Assembly (NCBI RefSeq): GCF_014205135.1
Contig: NZ_JACHMY010000001.1
Location: 1,736,001 to 1,800,000, forward strand
Reading direction: 5' to 3'
DNA: 64,000 nucleotides
From: Kribbella italica
GTDB taxonomy: Bacteria; Actinomycetota; Actinomycetes; Propionibacteriales; Kribbellaceae
A model generated the notes under the pieces. The model searched no databases. It was given only the letters and a program-made list of their open reading frames with translations, and had not been told where the DNA came from. Positions 7,389 to 15,628 of the stretch are shown here, piece after piece. Made by a program: the position numbers and the translations under genes. The number at the start of each line of letters is the position of its first letter. Position 1 is the first letter of the stretch.

Positions 7389-8617
7389 CTCGTCTCCTTC
7401 TCCAGCCAGGTGGCCAGCAGGTCCACCGCGGCGGCGGACACCGCGGGATCGTTGAGGTCGGTGTCGAAGTCGTGTACCACGATGTCCGGCCGCAATGCGG
7501 CGCGGAGGGCGGTGTAGAGCGCGTGATCGGCGGCCGGGTCGTGGAACGGCGCACCGGGCACCGACAGCTGCGACAGCCCTTGATGGGGGAACAGCACGGC
7601 CACCGGCCCGGTCGACGGGTTGATCCTGGACGCGATCCGCCGGCCGAGTTCCGCGCACTCGTCGACGCTCGTGCGCATCAGCGTGACGGCCGGGTTGTGC
7701 GGATGCAGGTGCCGATCGCGGAAGCGCGACGGGACGCGCTCGGGCCCGTAGAAGTTGACCATGTCGAGCGCTCCCACACTCACCACCTGCGGTACGCCGG
7801 TGCTCGCGGCCGCCGTCAACCGCTGAGCACCGGCCGAGCAGACCCCGCCGACCAGTTCGTCGGCCAGCTCGGTCGTGGTCAGATCCGCGACAGCCTGTAC
7901 GCCGCCACTGCGGACCAGCGACTCCAGCGTCCGCCCGCCGACTCCCGTGCAGTGGAACGTCACCGCCTCGATGCCACGCTCGTCCAGCCCGGCGACGACC
8001 GCGCTCCCGCACACCGTCGTCACCCCGAACATGCTCACGGCAACCAAGGCGCCGTCGTCACCTGACCGGCGGGAAGCCGACGCCATCCCCACGCAGGCCG
8101 CGGCCGCGTTGGCGAGAACCGGACGGCTGAGCCGGTTGAGCCCGTTGATGTCGACCACGGGGTACATCAACGTCAGGTCGGCCTCACGCACGTACGCCGT
8201 GGTGTCGCCGGCGGCGATCGTGGAGACCAGCACCTTGGGGAGGCCGAGCGGGAGTGCCGCGCTGACCTCCGCCATCACGTACGCCGCGTTCGAGCCGCCG
8301 ACGGCCAGTACGGCGTCGACCTCACCACGGGCGACCAGTTCGAGCACGATCACCGCAGCACCACGACCCATCACGGTCATCGCAGTGTTCCGGTCACCGG
8401 CGCGGCGCAGCCGGTCCAGCTCATCGCCACCGGCGTGTGCGACGGTCTGCCGCGTGATGGTGCGAGAGTTGCCGAGGGCATCCAGTCCCGGTTCACCCAG
8501 TACGCCGACGTCGATCAGCACCGAGGTCGCGCCCAGCTCACTGATCCGGTCGCGCAGGAACGCGTACTCGGCGGCCTTCGTGTCGAGCGCGCCGATCAGC
8601 GCGATCGCCGGCATCAA
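7385..8617 (-). CDS. Tm-1-like ATP-binding (UPF0261) protein
   Basis: A 410-residue UPF0261 protein. The N-terminal nucleotide-binding domain opens with IALIGALDTKAAEYAFLRDRI and has GGSNAAYVMAEV; the C-terminal domain contains VVSVGALDMVNFYGPERVPSRFRDR and LHPHNPAVTLMRT. The plant homologue Tm-1 binds ATP and inhibits tobamovirus replication. The bacterial role is unsettled, but these genes cluster with the TIM-barrel protein found here. It overlaps both neighbours by four bases, so the operon is translationally coupled. Two adjacent ATG codons (8617, 8614) are possible starts. Confidence 0.85.
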   Translation of the reverse strand: MMPAIALIGALDTKAAEYAFLRDRISELGATSVLIDVGVLGEPGLDALGNSRTITRQTVAHAGGDELDRLRRAGDRNTAMTVMGRGAAVIVLELVARGEVDAVLAVGGSNAAYVMAEVSAALPLGLPKVLVSTIAAGDTTAYVREADLTLMYPVVDINGLNRLSRPVLANAAAACVGMASASRRSGDDGALVAVSMFGVTTVCGSAVVAGLDERGIEAVTFHCTGVGGRTLESLVRSGGVQAVADLTTTELADELVGGVCSAGAQRLTAAASTGVPQVVSVGALDMVNFYGPERVPSRFRDRHLHPHNPAVTLMRTSVDECAELGRRIASRINPSTGPVAVLFPHQGLSQLSVPGAPFHDPAADHALYTALRAALRPDIVVHDFDTDLNDPAVSAAAVDLLATWLEKETR

Positions 8618-9696
8618 CTGATCCCGTAGTCCGGCACGAGCACCTCGGCCCCGCCCTGCAGTGCCGACTGGTGGGCGCAGATCCCCGGCGCGGTCCAGGT
8701 CGCCGCCGTCCGCGCATCGACCCGCGGCCGGCGCTCCTCGACGATGCTCGACACGAACTCGTGCACGAGGTGCGGGTGCGACCCGCCGTGCCCGCCGGCA
8801 GTGAACGGTCGCAACGACACGGGCAGCAGTTCGGGCGCACCGTCAGGCCGTACGTCGCGCTCGTCGACCGCCCGTCCGCGCCGCCCGGGCTCCAGCGGCC
8901 GCATGGCGAACTCCTTCATCGGCCCGCCCTCCAGCTGCGGCCACTCCAGCGCGCCTTCGTCGCCGTACACGGAGAAGCCCTCGAGGTAGCTGCGGCCGAG
9001 CTGGAAGAACGACATGGTGACGTTGGCCACCAACTCACCAGCCAACTGGAACAGCGCGGCCTCCGTCCCGTAGCCCGGCCCCGCGACGCCGATGCGATCC
9101 GGCGTCAGCGGGCTCGACCCGAGACACCGCACCGACTCGACCCGCGACCCGGCCAGTGCCAGCGCGGGCGAGAGCGCGTGCGTGACGTAGTGCATCGGCG
9201 GATACCCCAGCCAGTACGGCGGAAAGCCGTCGAGGTTCTGCAGATGCTCACCCCGGAAGTACGCAAGCCGTCCGAGCCGTCCCGAGTCCAGCAGCGACCG
9301 CGCGTGGAAGTACTCGCGCGAGTACACCGCGGTCTCCATCATCATGTAGTTGCGCCCGGCACCTTCCTGGGTGGCGATCAGCTGGTCGAGATCGTCCAGG
9401 GTCGTTGCCATCGGCACCGCCGACGCACAGTGCCGGCCGGACTTCAGCACCTGCTGGACCTGGCCCGCGTGCAGCGCGACCGGAGTGAGCAGGTGGACGG
9501 CGTCCCACCCGGGCGCGGCCAGAGCCTCCTCAAGGCTGTCGAACCGGTCGGCGATCCCGAGCCGGTCCGCGACGGCCGCCGTACGGGCTGGGTCGCTGTC
9601 GACCACGGCGACGCGGCCGACCGACTCGTGGGCCTGGTAGATCGGGACGAAGTCGGCGCCGAACCCGAGGCCGACCACGATCACGTCGATGCTCAT
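8614..9696 (-). CDS. Gfo/Idh/MocA-family oxidoreductase with altered EKP motif
   Basis: A 360-residue protein. The N-terminal Rossmann domain (VIVVGLGFGADFVPIYQ, residues 5-21) and the C-terminal beta-sheet domain with HYVTHALSPALALAG are those of NAD(P)-dependent sugar and polyol dehydrogenases. At the site where most members have the catalytic lysine of EKP, this protein reads RHCASAVPMATT. The usual Lys is absent, so catalysis may rely on His177-type residues or the protein may be atypical. A Gly-His-rich stretch, TAGGHGGSHPHL, lies near the C-terminus. It overlaps both neighbours by four bases. The likely substrate is the carbohydrate imported by the adjacent ABC system. Confidence 0.85.
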   Translation of the reverse strand: MSIDVIVVGLGFGADFVPIYQAHESVGRVAVVDSDPARTAAVADRLGIADRFDSLEEALAAPGWDAVHLLTPVALHAGQVQQVLKSGRHCASAVPMATTLDDLDQLIATQEGAGRNYMMMETAVYSREYFHARSLLDSGRLGRLAYFRGEHLQNLDGFPPYWLGYPPMHYVTHALSPALALAGSRVESVRCLGSSPLTPDRIGVAGPGYGTEAALFQLAGELVANVTMSFFQLGRSYLEGFSVYGDEGALEWPQLEGGPMKEFAMRPLEPGRRGRAVDERDVRPDGAPELLPVSLRPFTAGGHGGSHPHLVHEFVSSIVEERRPRVDARTAATWTAPGICAHQSALQGGAEVLVPDYGIS

Positions 9697-10010
9697 CGGA
9701 CCGGCACCTCCCGTTCCTCGCCGAACAGGAAGACGGCGCCGCCGGTGGCGAAGTTGTCCAGGTCGGCGTTCGCCTCGCGGCCGGCCTGGGACTCCAGCAC
9801 CAGCTCGAGATCGGCGCGGCTGTCGGTGTAGAGCTCGGCCTGGTAGTGGTACGCCGGGGGAGTGCCGTCCGGCGCCGGGTCGAACCGGCAGACCGTCCAG
9901 CGCTTCAGGCCCACCATCCGCTGGGCGATCGGGATGTGCTTGTCGTCGTAGTACCGGTCGAACGCCCCGATGTCGTCCGGGGTTCCGTAGAGCACGGTCA
10001 CCTTGTACAT
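9693..10010 (-). CDS. EthD-family protein
   Basis: A 105-residue dimeric alpha/beta-barrel-type protein of the EthD family: KVTVLYGTPDDIGAFDRYYDDKHIPIAQRM at the N-terminus and a helix before the final strand. EthD-like proteins are small accessory or isomerase-like factors in catabolic gene sets. The ATG start is clear, and the gene begins one base after the downstream permease stop on this strand. The four-base overlap with the oxidoreductase indicates one polycistronic unit. Confidence 0.8.
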   Translation of the reverse strand: MYKVTVLYGTPDDIGAFDRYYDDKHIPIAQRMVGLKRWTVCRFDPAPDGTPPAYHYQAELYTDSRADLELVLESQAGREANADLDNFATGGAVFLFGEEREVPVR

Positions 10011-10011
10011 G

Positions 10012-10905
10012 TCAGCCCTTCAGTCCGGTCAGCGCGATGCCCTCGACGAAGTACTTCTGCGCGAAGGCGAACAGCAGCACGATCGGCAGCAGCACGACGG
10101 CGGCCGCGGCCATCAGGTAACCCCACTGTGCCGTGTAGGTGCCCTGGAACGAGGCCAGGCCCATCGCGAGCGTGTACTTGTCGGAGTCGTTGAGGTAGAT
10201 CAGGGGTCCGAGGTAGTCGTTCCAGACGCCGAGGAAGGTGAACACGCCGACCACGGCCAGCGCCGGTTTCGACAGCGGCAGGATGATCCGCCAGTAGACC
10301 TGGAACGGTGACGCGCCGTCGATGTAGGCCGACTCGTCCAGCTCGTACGGGATCGACAGGAAGAACTGGCGAAGCAGGAAGATGTTGAACACGGCCGTCC
10401 CGAAGAACGACGGCAGTACCAGCGGCACGTAGGTGTTCACCATCCCGACCTTCTGCCAGAACAGGAAGGTCGGGATCAGCGTCACGGCGTACGGGAGCAT
10501 CACGCCGGACATCAGCAGGCCGAAGACCAGGTTCTTGTGCTTCCAGCGCAGCCGGGCGAACGAGAACGCGGCCAGCGAGCAGGACAGCAGCGTCCCGATC
10601 AGGACCCCGGCCTCGATGATCAGCGTGTTCAGGAAGTAGCGGGCGAACGGCACCTGGGTGAGCGCGCCGGTGAAGTTGTCCCAGGCGAACGGTTTCGGGA
10701 TCCACTGCGGCGGCGAGACGAAGATCTGGCCGCTGTTCATCAGCGCGCTGCGGACCAGCCAGATCAGCGGCAGCAGGGTCGGGATCGCGCCGGCCACCAG
10801 CAGCGCGTAGACGAGGATCTTCTTGCCGAGCCCTCGCGGTGCGAGCGGCCGGCGCGCAGCCGGTACGTCGGTCGCGACGGCGGGTTTGTCCAGCACTGCG
10901 GTCAT
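10012..10905 (-). CDS. Carbohydrate ABC transporter permease (MalG type)
   Basis: A 297-residue inner-membrane permease with six predicted helices. The EAA loop reads ELDESAYIDGASPFQVYWRIILPLSKPAL, diagnostic for the MalG-like subunit. The N-terminal 30 residues are cytosolic. ATG 10905 overlaps the upstream permease stop by four bases. With the next gene it forms the heterodimeric channel of a CUT1-type importer. No ATPase is encoded in the operon; a shared MsiK-like ATPase elsewhere is usual in actinobacteria. Confidence 0.93.
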   Translation of the reverse strand: MTAVLDKPAVATDVPAARRPLAPRGLGKKILVYALLVAGAIPTLLPLIWLVRSALMNSGQIFVSPPQWIPKPFAWDNFTGALTQVPFARYFLNTLIIEAGVLIGTLLSCSLAAFSFARLRWKHKNLVFGLLMSGVMLPYAVTLIPTFLFWQKVGMVNTYVPLVLPSFFGTAVFNIFLLRQFFLSIPYELDESAYIDGASPFQVYWRIILPLSKPALAVVGVFTFLGVWNDYLGPLIYLNDSDKYTLAMGLASFQGTYTAQWGYLMAAAAVVLLPIVLLFAFAQKYFVEGIALTGLKG

Positions 10906-11813
10906 CGGGTGCTCCCCGCCTCGTAGTAGACCCATCGGCTGGAGTTGCGGAACAGCACGACGGTGACGGCCATGATCACCAGGAACAGGATCCAGGCCAG
11001 CGCGCTGGCGTAGCCCATCTCGTTGTTGGTGAACGCGGTCCGGTACAGGTAGTAGATGTAGAACAGCGTCGAGTCGTTGGGGCCGCCTTCGGTCATCACG
11101 GCGGCCTGCACGAAGACCTGCAGTGCGCCGATCACGCCGGTGACGAGGCTGTAGAAGATCGTCGGCGTCATCATCGGCAGCGTGATGTGGCGGAACTTGC
11201 GCCAGGTCCCGCCGCCGTCGACGGAGATCGCCTCGTACAGCTGGCGCGGCACGCCCTGCAGTCCCGCCAGGAAGATGACAGCGACGTTGCCGAACCCCCA
11301 GACCGACATCAGGACCAGCGACGGGATCGCCGTACTCTCGTCGAAGATCCACTGCGAGCGCGGCAGCCCGGCCTTCTCGGTCACCGTGTTGAGCAGTCCG
11401 AAGTCCGGGTTGAACAACCAGATCCACAGCATCGAGTTGGCCACGATCGGAACGATCGCGGGCAGGTAGTAGATCACCCGGAACACGGCCTGGCCGCGGA
11501 CCGGCTGGTTCAGCAGCAGCGCGACGGCGAAGGCGACGATCAGCAGCAGCGGTACGGCGCCGAGCGTGTAGTACAGCGTCGCCCACAGCGACTTGTAGAA
11601 GCTGTCGTCGGCGGTGAACATCCTCTTGTAGTTGGCCAGTCCGACGAAGCTCGGCTTTCCGCCGATCGTCCAGTCGGTCAGGCTGATCACCAGCGACGCG
11701 ATCATCGGTGCCAGCGTGAACGCGACGAAGCCGATGATCGCGGGCAGGGCCAGCAGCACACCCCAGCGGCCTTCCGTCGTCAAAGGGCTTGGCTGCTTCA
11801 GACGGCCTGCCAC
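10902..11813 (-). CDS. Sugar ABC transporter permease (MalF type)
   Basis: A 303-residue permease with six predicted membrane helices. It opens with GVLLALPAIIGFVAFTLAPM and carries the EAA loop QLYEAISVDGGGTWRKFRHITLPMM. It is the MalF-like partner of the following permease. It starts one base after the binding-protein stop and overlaps the next gene by four bases, consistent with stoichiometric expression. Confidence 0.93.
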   Translation of the reverse strand: MAGRLKQPSPLTTEGRWGVLLALPAIIGFVAFTLAPMIASLVISLTDWTIGGKPSFVGLANYKRMFTADDSFYKSLWATLYYTLGAVPLLLIVAFAVALLLNQPVRGQAVFRVIYYLPAIVPIVANSMLWIWLFNPDFGLLNTVTEKAGLPRSQWIFDESTAIPSLVLMSVWGFGNVAVIFLAGLQGVPRQLYEAISVDGGGTWRKFRHITLPMMTPTIFYSLVTGVIGALQVFVQAAVMTEGGPNDSTLFYIYYLYRTAFTNNEMGYASALAWILFLVIMAVTVVLFRNSSRWVYYEAGSTR

Positions 11814-11814
11814 G

Positions 11815-13200
11815 TCACAGCTCCTGGGTGGGCCACTTGCCCTGCAGCAGCGGCTGCATCTTCGGTTTCAGCGCCTTCACGATGTCGATCGGCGCGCCCT
11901 TGTTCAGGCTGACCTGTTCGATTGCCGGGTCGAACACCTGGTGGATGCGCTCGGAGTTCTTCATCTGCTGGCCCCAGTCGGTGACGCCGTGCTCGAGCGT
12001 CGTCTCGACCACGGCGGTCTGGAAGTTGGCCGGGTACTTGTCCTTGAGCACCCATTTGTCGATCTCGGCCTGGTCGGTGTAGTACTTCTTCTGCAGCGGC
12101 GCCCACAGGCCGTCCTTGAACAGGTCGACGTGCGCGGGATCGTTGTAGTAGAGGTACAGCTCGATCGCTTCCTCCGGCTGCTTGGTCTTCGCGAAGATCG
12201 CGCCGGCCGCGCCGCCGGTCATGGTGAGCGACTCCTGGAACTTGGGCAGCACGCCCACGCCGAACGGCACCTTGCCCTCCATCAGGTCGAGCATCTGCCA
12301 GTTGCCGTCGATCAGCATGCCGATGCGCTTGGTCTGCAGCTGGACCGAACTGGTCGGGGCGTTCTTCCCGAGCTGGGCCGGGGTCGGAGCGACCCGGTGG
12401 ACGTAGATCAGGTCCTGGATCTTCTGCAGCACGTCGACGGCCGCCGCGGAGTCGAGCGCGAACTTCGTGCCGTCGGCGTTCACGACGTCGGCGCCGTTGG
12501 ACCGCAGCAGGCTGTACAGCCCGCCGCCGCCGAACGGGGCGATGGTGCCGAACTGCTTCACCTTGCCACTGTCGAACCCGTCCTCGGACGGGTGCTTGCC
12601 GTTCTGGTCGACGGTCAGCTTGTCGGCGGCCTGGACGAAGTCGTCCCAGCTCCACGCCGTCTGCGCCGTGAACGGCGCCGGGTCGAGACCGGCCGCCGCG
12701 AACGCGTCGGTGTTGTAGTAGAGAATCTGCACGCCCATCGCGAGCTGGTTCGCGGCCAGCTTGTCCTTGCCGTACCAGAAGTAGCTGCTCGGCAGCCGGT
12801 CCTTGAGGTCGGGGTACTTGTCCAGGTACGGGAACAGGTTGAGGATCAGGTCCTTCTGGGCCAGGTCGTACATCTGGGACGTGCCGAGGTATCCGAGGTC
12901 CGGCGGGGTGTTGGCGGCGACCAGGCTGGAGACCTTGGTCGGGTAGTTCGAGACCGGCACGAACATCGGGTCGATCGTCGCGCCGTCGTGGTCCTTGGCG
13001 TACTTCTTCAGCATCTCGTCGATCGCCTTCTTCTCGAAGGCCGATCCCCAGTACATGAAGGTCAGGTCGGACCCGCCGCCGCTGCCGCCGGCCCCGTCGC
13101 CGCAGCCGGCCAGCGCGGTGGATCCCAGACCGGCGGCGAGAGCTGCCGCGCCGCCGGTCCTGAAGAGCTGTCTCCTGCTCAGTCGGGTCTGTCCGATCAT
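11815..13200 (-). CDS. Extracellular sugar-binding lipoprotein of ABC importer
   Basis: A 461-residue solute-binding protein, first gene of the operon. The N-terminus has a twin-arginine signal (LSRRQLFRTGG) and a lipobox ending LAGC, so it is probably Tat-exported and lipid-anchored. The mature part is a cluster B/MalE-type protein (DLTFMYWGSAFEKKAIDEML, WSWDDFVQAADKLT, GVGVLPKFQESLTMTGGAAGAIF). ATG 13200 has AGGAGCAGCA ahead; the frame extends 19 codons upstream without SD support. The ligand is unknown. Expression is probably controlled by the divergent ROK regulator. Confidence 0.92.
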   Translation of the reverse strand: MIGQTRLSRRQLFRTGGAAALAAGLGSTALAGCGDGAGGSGGGSDLTFMYWGSAFEKKAIDEMLKKYAKDHDGATIDPMFVPVSNYPTKVSSLVAANTPPDLGYLGTSQMYDLAQKDLILNLFPYLDKYPDLKDRLPSSYFWYGKDKLAANQLAMGVQILYYNTDAFAAAGLDPAPFTAQTAWSWDDFVQAADKLTVDQNGKHPSEDGFDSGKVKQFGTIAPFGGGGLYSLLRSNGADVVNADGTKFALDSAAAVDVLQKIQDLIYVHRVAPTPAQLGKNAPTSSVQLQTKRIGMLIDGNWQMLDLMEGKVPFGVGVLPKFQESLTMTGGAAGAIFAKTKQPEEAIELYLYYNDPAHVDLFKDGLWAPLQKKYYTDQAEIDKWVLKDKYPANFQTAVVETTLEHGVTDWGQQMKNSERIHQVFDPAIEQVSLNKGAPIDIVKALKPKMQPLLQGKWPTQEL

Positions 13201-13240
13201 TGCTGCTCCTCGGGTCGTTTCGGCGAGCGTAGGACCAATA

Positions 13241-13278
13241 ATGTCGACCGTCAACATAAAGATGTCGAGTACAGTGAT
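13241..13278. promoter_or_regulatory. Operator region between ABC operon and ROK regulator
   Basis: A 17-bp near-perfect dyad ATGTCGAC-C-GTCAACAT (one mismatch) lies at 13241-13257. The half-site ATGTCGA repeats at 13262, exactly 21 bp further on, two helical turns. The site sits in the 115-bp divergent intergenic space in an AT-rich pocket, so it is a good candidate binding site for the ROK repressor acting on both genes. Confidence 0.55.
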
Positions 13279-13315
13279 AAATAGTCAGAACGCCGACACC
13301 GCAGGAGAATTCGGG

Positions 13316-14512
13316 ATGACCACGCAGGAGTACCGTTCCGTCCGCCGGCCGCCGGCGTCGCGGATCAGCCGCTCGGGCGAGATCCTCGACCTCGTCCGCC
13401 GCGGTCAGGCGACGACGACCGGCCAGCTCGCCGACCAGCTCGGCCTGGCCCGCTCGACGGTCAACGACCGCGTCGAGCTGCTGCTCGCCTCGGAGCTGCT
13501 GAGCACGTCGACCGAGCAGGTGACCGGCTCTCGGGGCCGCCCGGCGTCGACTCTCGTCTTCAACCCCCGCGCCGGTACGACGCTGGCCGCGCAGCTCGGC
13601 ATCTCCGGGATCCGGCTGGCGGTCACCGACCTGGCCGGCGAGATCCTCAGCAGCGAGATGATCGACATCGACCTGGCCGACGGCCCGCGGCACGTCCTGC
13701 GGCTGGTGACGGAAGGCTTCGACCAGGCGCTGGTCCGGCTCGGGGAGGATCGCGCGCAGGTGCACGGTATCGGCTTCGGTCTGCCGGCCCGCGTCGAGCT
13801 GGCCGGCCATCCGAGCGAGACGCCGTGGTCCGACGAGGTGGTCCGGGCGGTGCTGGCCGAGTGGTTGCCGGTGCCGGTCTTCGTCGACCACGACGTGAAC
13901 CTGCTGGCCTTCGGGGAGCTGTGTGCTCGCGACGACGCGCCCGAAGTACTGGTCAGTGTGAAGGTCGGCACGGTGATCGGCTGTGGCCTGGTGATCAACG
14001 GCCACGTCGTCCAGGGGGAGTCCGGGATGGCCGGCGAGATCGGCCACACGCGCGTCGGCGACTCCGAGGTCCCGTGCAGCTGCGGCAACGTCGGCTGCCT
14101 GAACGCCGTCGCGAGCGGTGGCGCGCTGGCGCGTCGCCTGCGGGAGAAGGGGATCGACGCACCGAACGCCCGAGCCGTCGCGGCGCTGGCGAAGGCCGGC
14201 GACGTCGACGCCGGGCACGCCGTACGGATGGCCGGCCGCGACATCGGCGAAGTGCTCGCGGGCGTGGTGAACCTGCTGAACCCCGCGGTGATCAGCCTGT
14301 GGGGCTACCTGGCCGAGGCCGAGGAGCAGCTGATCGCGGGGATCCGGGAGAGCATCGCGCGGTCGGCGCAGCCCGGTCCGGCCGGCAAGGTCCGGATCGA
14401 GCCGGCCGCGATGGGCGGCGACGCGGGCCTGTACGGCGCGGCGATGATGGTCGTCGAGCACGCGCTCCGGCCGGAGGCGGTGGACAGCTACCTGCACGCG
14501 AGCCTCGACTGA
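13316..14512 (+). CDS. ROK-family transcriptional regulator
   Basis: A 398-residue NagC/XylR-type regulator. A winged-HTH domain (SGEILDLVRRGQATTTGQLADQLGLARSTVND, residues about 20-75) is followed by a ROK ASKHA domain. Zinc-site residues are present: GEIGHTRV (His) and PCSCGNVGCLNAV, the CxCGxxGC motif. A GGAG lies before ATG 13316; the long upstream frame overlaps the divergent promoter and is not used. Divergent orientation and the shared dyad make it the likely sugar-responsive repressor of the ABC operon. Confidence 0.9.
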   Translation: MTTQEYRSVRRPPASRISRSGEILDLVRRGQATTTGQLADQLGLARSTVNDRVELLLASELLSTSTEQVTGSRGRPASTLVFNPRAGTTLAAQLGISGIRLAVTDLAGEILSSEMIDIDLADGPRHVLRLVTEGFDQALVRLGEDRAQVHGIGFGLPARVELAGHPSETPWSDEVVRAVLAEWLPVPVFVDHDVNLLAFGELCARDDAPEVLVSVKVGTVIGCGLVINGHVVQGESGMAGEIGHTRVGDSEVPCSCGNVGCLNAVASGGALARRLREKGIDAPNARAVAALAKAGDVDAGHAVRMAGRDIGEVLAGVVNLLNPAVISLWGYLAEAEEQLIAGIRESIARSAQPGPAGKVRIEPAAMGGDAGLYGAAMMVVEHALRPEAVDSYLHASLD

Positions 14513-14560
14513 CCTTGCGCTGGGCGGCCTTTCGGCCCGTGATACTTGCGCGGTCAGGAG

Positions 14561-14579
14561 TTAGGTTAGGCTCCCCATG
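14561..14579 (+). promoter_or_regulatory. Iron-box-like (IdeR/DmdR) site
   Basis: TTAGGTTAGGCTCCCCATG matches the first 12 bases of the IdeR/DmdR consensus exactly and 14 of 19 overall. It lies 30 bp before the start of a siderophore-type binding lipoprotein, where repression by Fe(II)-loaded IdeR would be expected. Confidence 0.6.
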
Positions 14580-14608
14580 GTTTGATCGGAACTGTGAGGA
14601 GCAGAGGC

Positions 14609-15628
14609 ATGCGGTCTCGGGTTGTGGCGGTTGCGGCGGCGCTGGTGCTGGCGCTGGCGGCGTGCGGCGGTGGGGGCGACGAGGAGAACGCGGCCGCGCC
14701 GGCCGGGGACGGGTTCCCGGTGACGATCGACCACCTGTTCGGGTCGACCGAGATCAAGGCGAAGCCGGAGCGGATCGTCGCGATCGGCGGCGGTGACATG
14801 GAGAGCGCGATCGCGATCGGCGCCGTACCGGTCGCCGGCGCGGACTGGTTCGGGTTCACCGAGACGCGGAGTTGGGTGAATGACGCGCTGGGCGACCGGC
14901 CGGCGCCGAAGCTGGTGGCGTCGTTCGAGCCGAAGTTCGAGGAGATCGCCGCGCTGAAGCCGGACCTGATCCTCTACGTGAACTCGATCAACGACAAGTT
15001 GCAGTACGAGACTTTCAGCGGGATCGCGCCGACGATCGCGGCGCCGGCCGGGACCAAGAACGTGTACGGCGTGCCGTGGCAGCAGCAGGTCGAGCTGATC
15101 GCCAAGGCGACCGGCCGGACGGCGGACGGCGCGAAGGTGATCGCCGACACCGAAGGGCTGGTGGCCGAGACCGCGAAGGCCAACCCGGGCTGGGCCGGCA
15201 AGACGATCAGCGCCGGGGTGTTCAGCGCCGACGAGTTCTCGGCCTGGCTCCCTTCGGACCCGCGGATGCGGCTGCTCACGTCGCTCGGGTTCAAGACCAA
15301 TCCGCAGATCGATGCCCTCGACAACGGTGACTTCTACGTGAAGATCTCCCAGGAACAGCTGGAGAAGCTGAACGCCGACGTGATCTTCCTGGCTGCCGCG
15401 GACCAGGACGGCAAGGTCGACCCGAAGGTCACCAGCAACCCGGTCTACAACAACCTGGCGACGGTGAAGGCCGGGCACGCGGCCTACTTCGGCGGCGCTC
15501 CGGTGATCAACTCGAACTCCGACAGCGGGCAGTTCTCCAGCGCGTTCTCGATCGGCGGGCCGCTCGGCATCAAGTACATCACCGGCAAGATCGCACCCGT
15601 GCTGAACAAGGCCCTGCCGGCGAGCTAG
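14609..15628 (+). CDS. Iron-siderophore-type ABC substrate-binding lipoprotein
   Basis: A 339-residue FecB/FhuD-class (cluster A) binding protein. Its lipoprotein signal ends LALAAC followed by a Gly-rich linker. The fold landmarks are HLFGSTEIKAKPERIVAIG, EEIAALKPDLILYVN and the long spine helix near the middle. ATG 14609 is preceded by GAGGAG. It has no adjacent permease or ATPase, so it must serve a transporter encoded elsewhere. The iron-box-like site just upstream supports a role in iron uptake. It ends tail-to-tail with the next gene, the two stops sharing CTAG. Confidence 0.88.
   Translation: MRSRVVAVAAALVLALAACGGGGDEENAAAPAGDGFPVTIDHLFGSTEIKAKPERIVAIGGGDMESAIAIGAVPVAGADWFGFTETRSWVNDALGDRPAPKLVASFEPKFEEIAALKPDLILYVNSINDKLQYETFSGIAPTIAAPAGTKNVYGVPWQQQVELIAKATGRTADGAKVIADTEGLVAETAKANPGWAGKTISAGVFSADEFSAWLPSDPRMRLLTSLGFKTNPQIDALDNGDFYVKISQEQLEKLNADVIFLAAADQDGKVDPKVTSNPVYNNLATVKAGHAAYFGGAPVINSNSDSGQFSSAFSIGGPLGIKYITGKIAPVLNKALPAS

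Noticed and set aside
7385..8617. Tm-1-like protein as a dedicated antiviral factor, by analogy with plant Tm-1.
   Set aside because: Its operon is metabolic (importer, oxidoreductase, TIM barrel), so the plant antiviral role is not a sound guide.
11798..14497. An 899-residue minus-strand frame over the binding-protein and ROK genes.
   Set aside because: It is out of frame with both clearly recognised genes and shows no family similarity.
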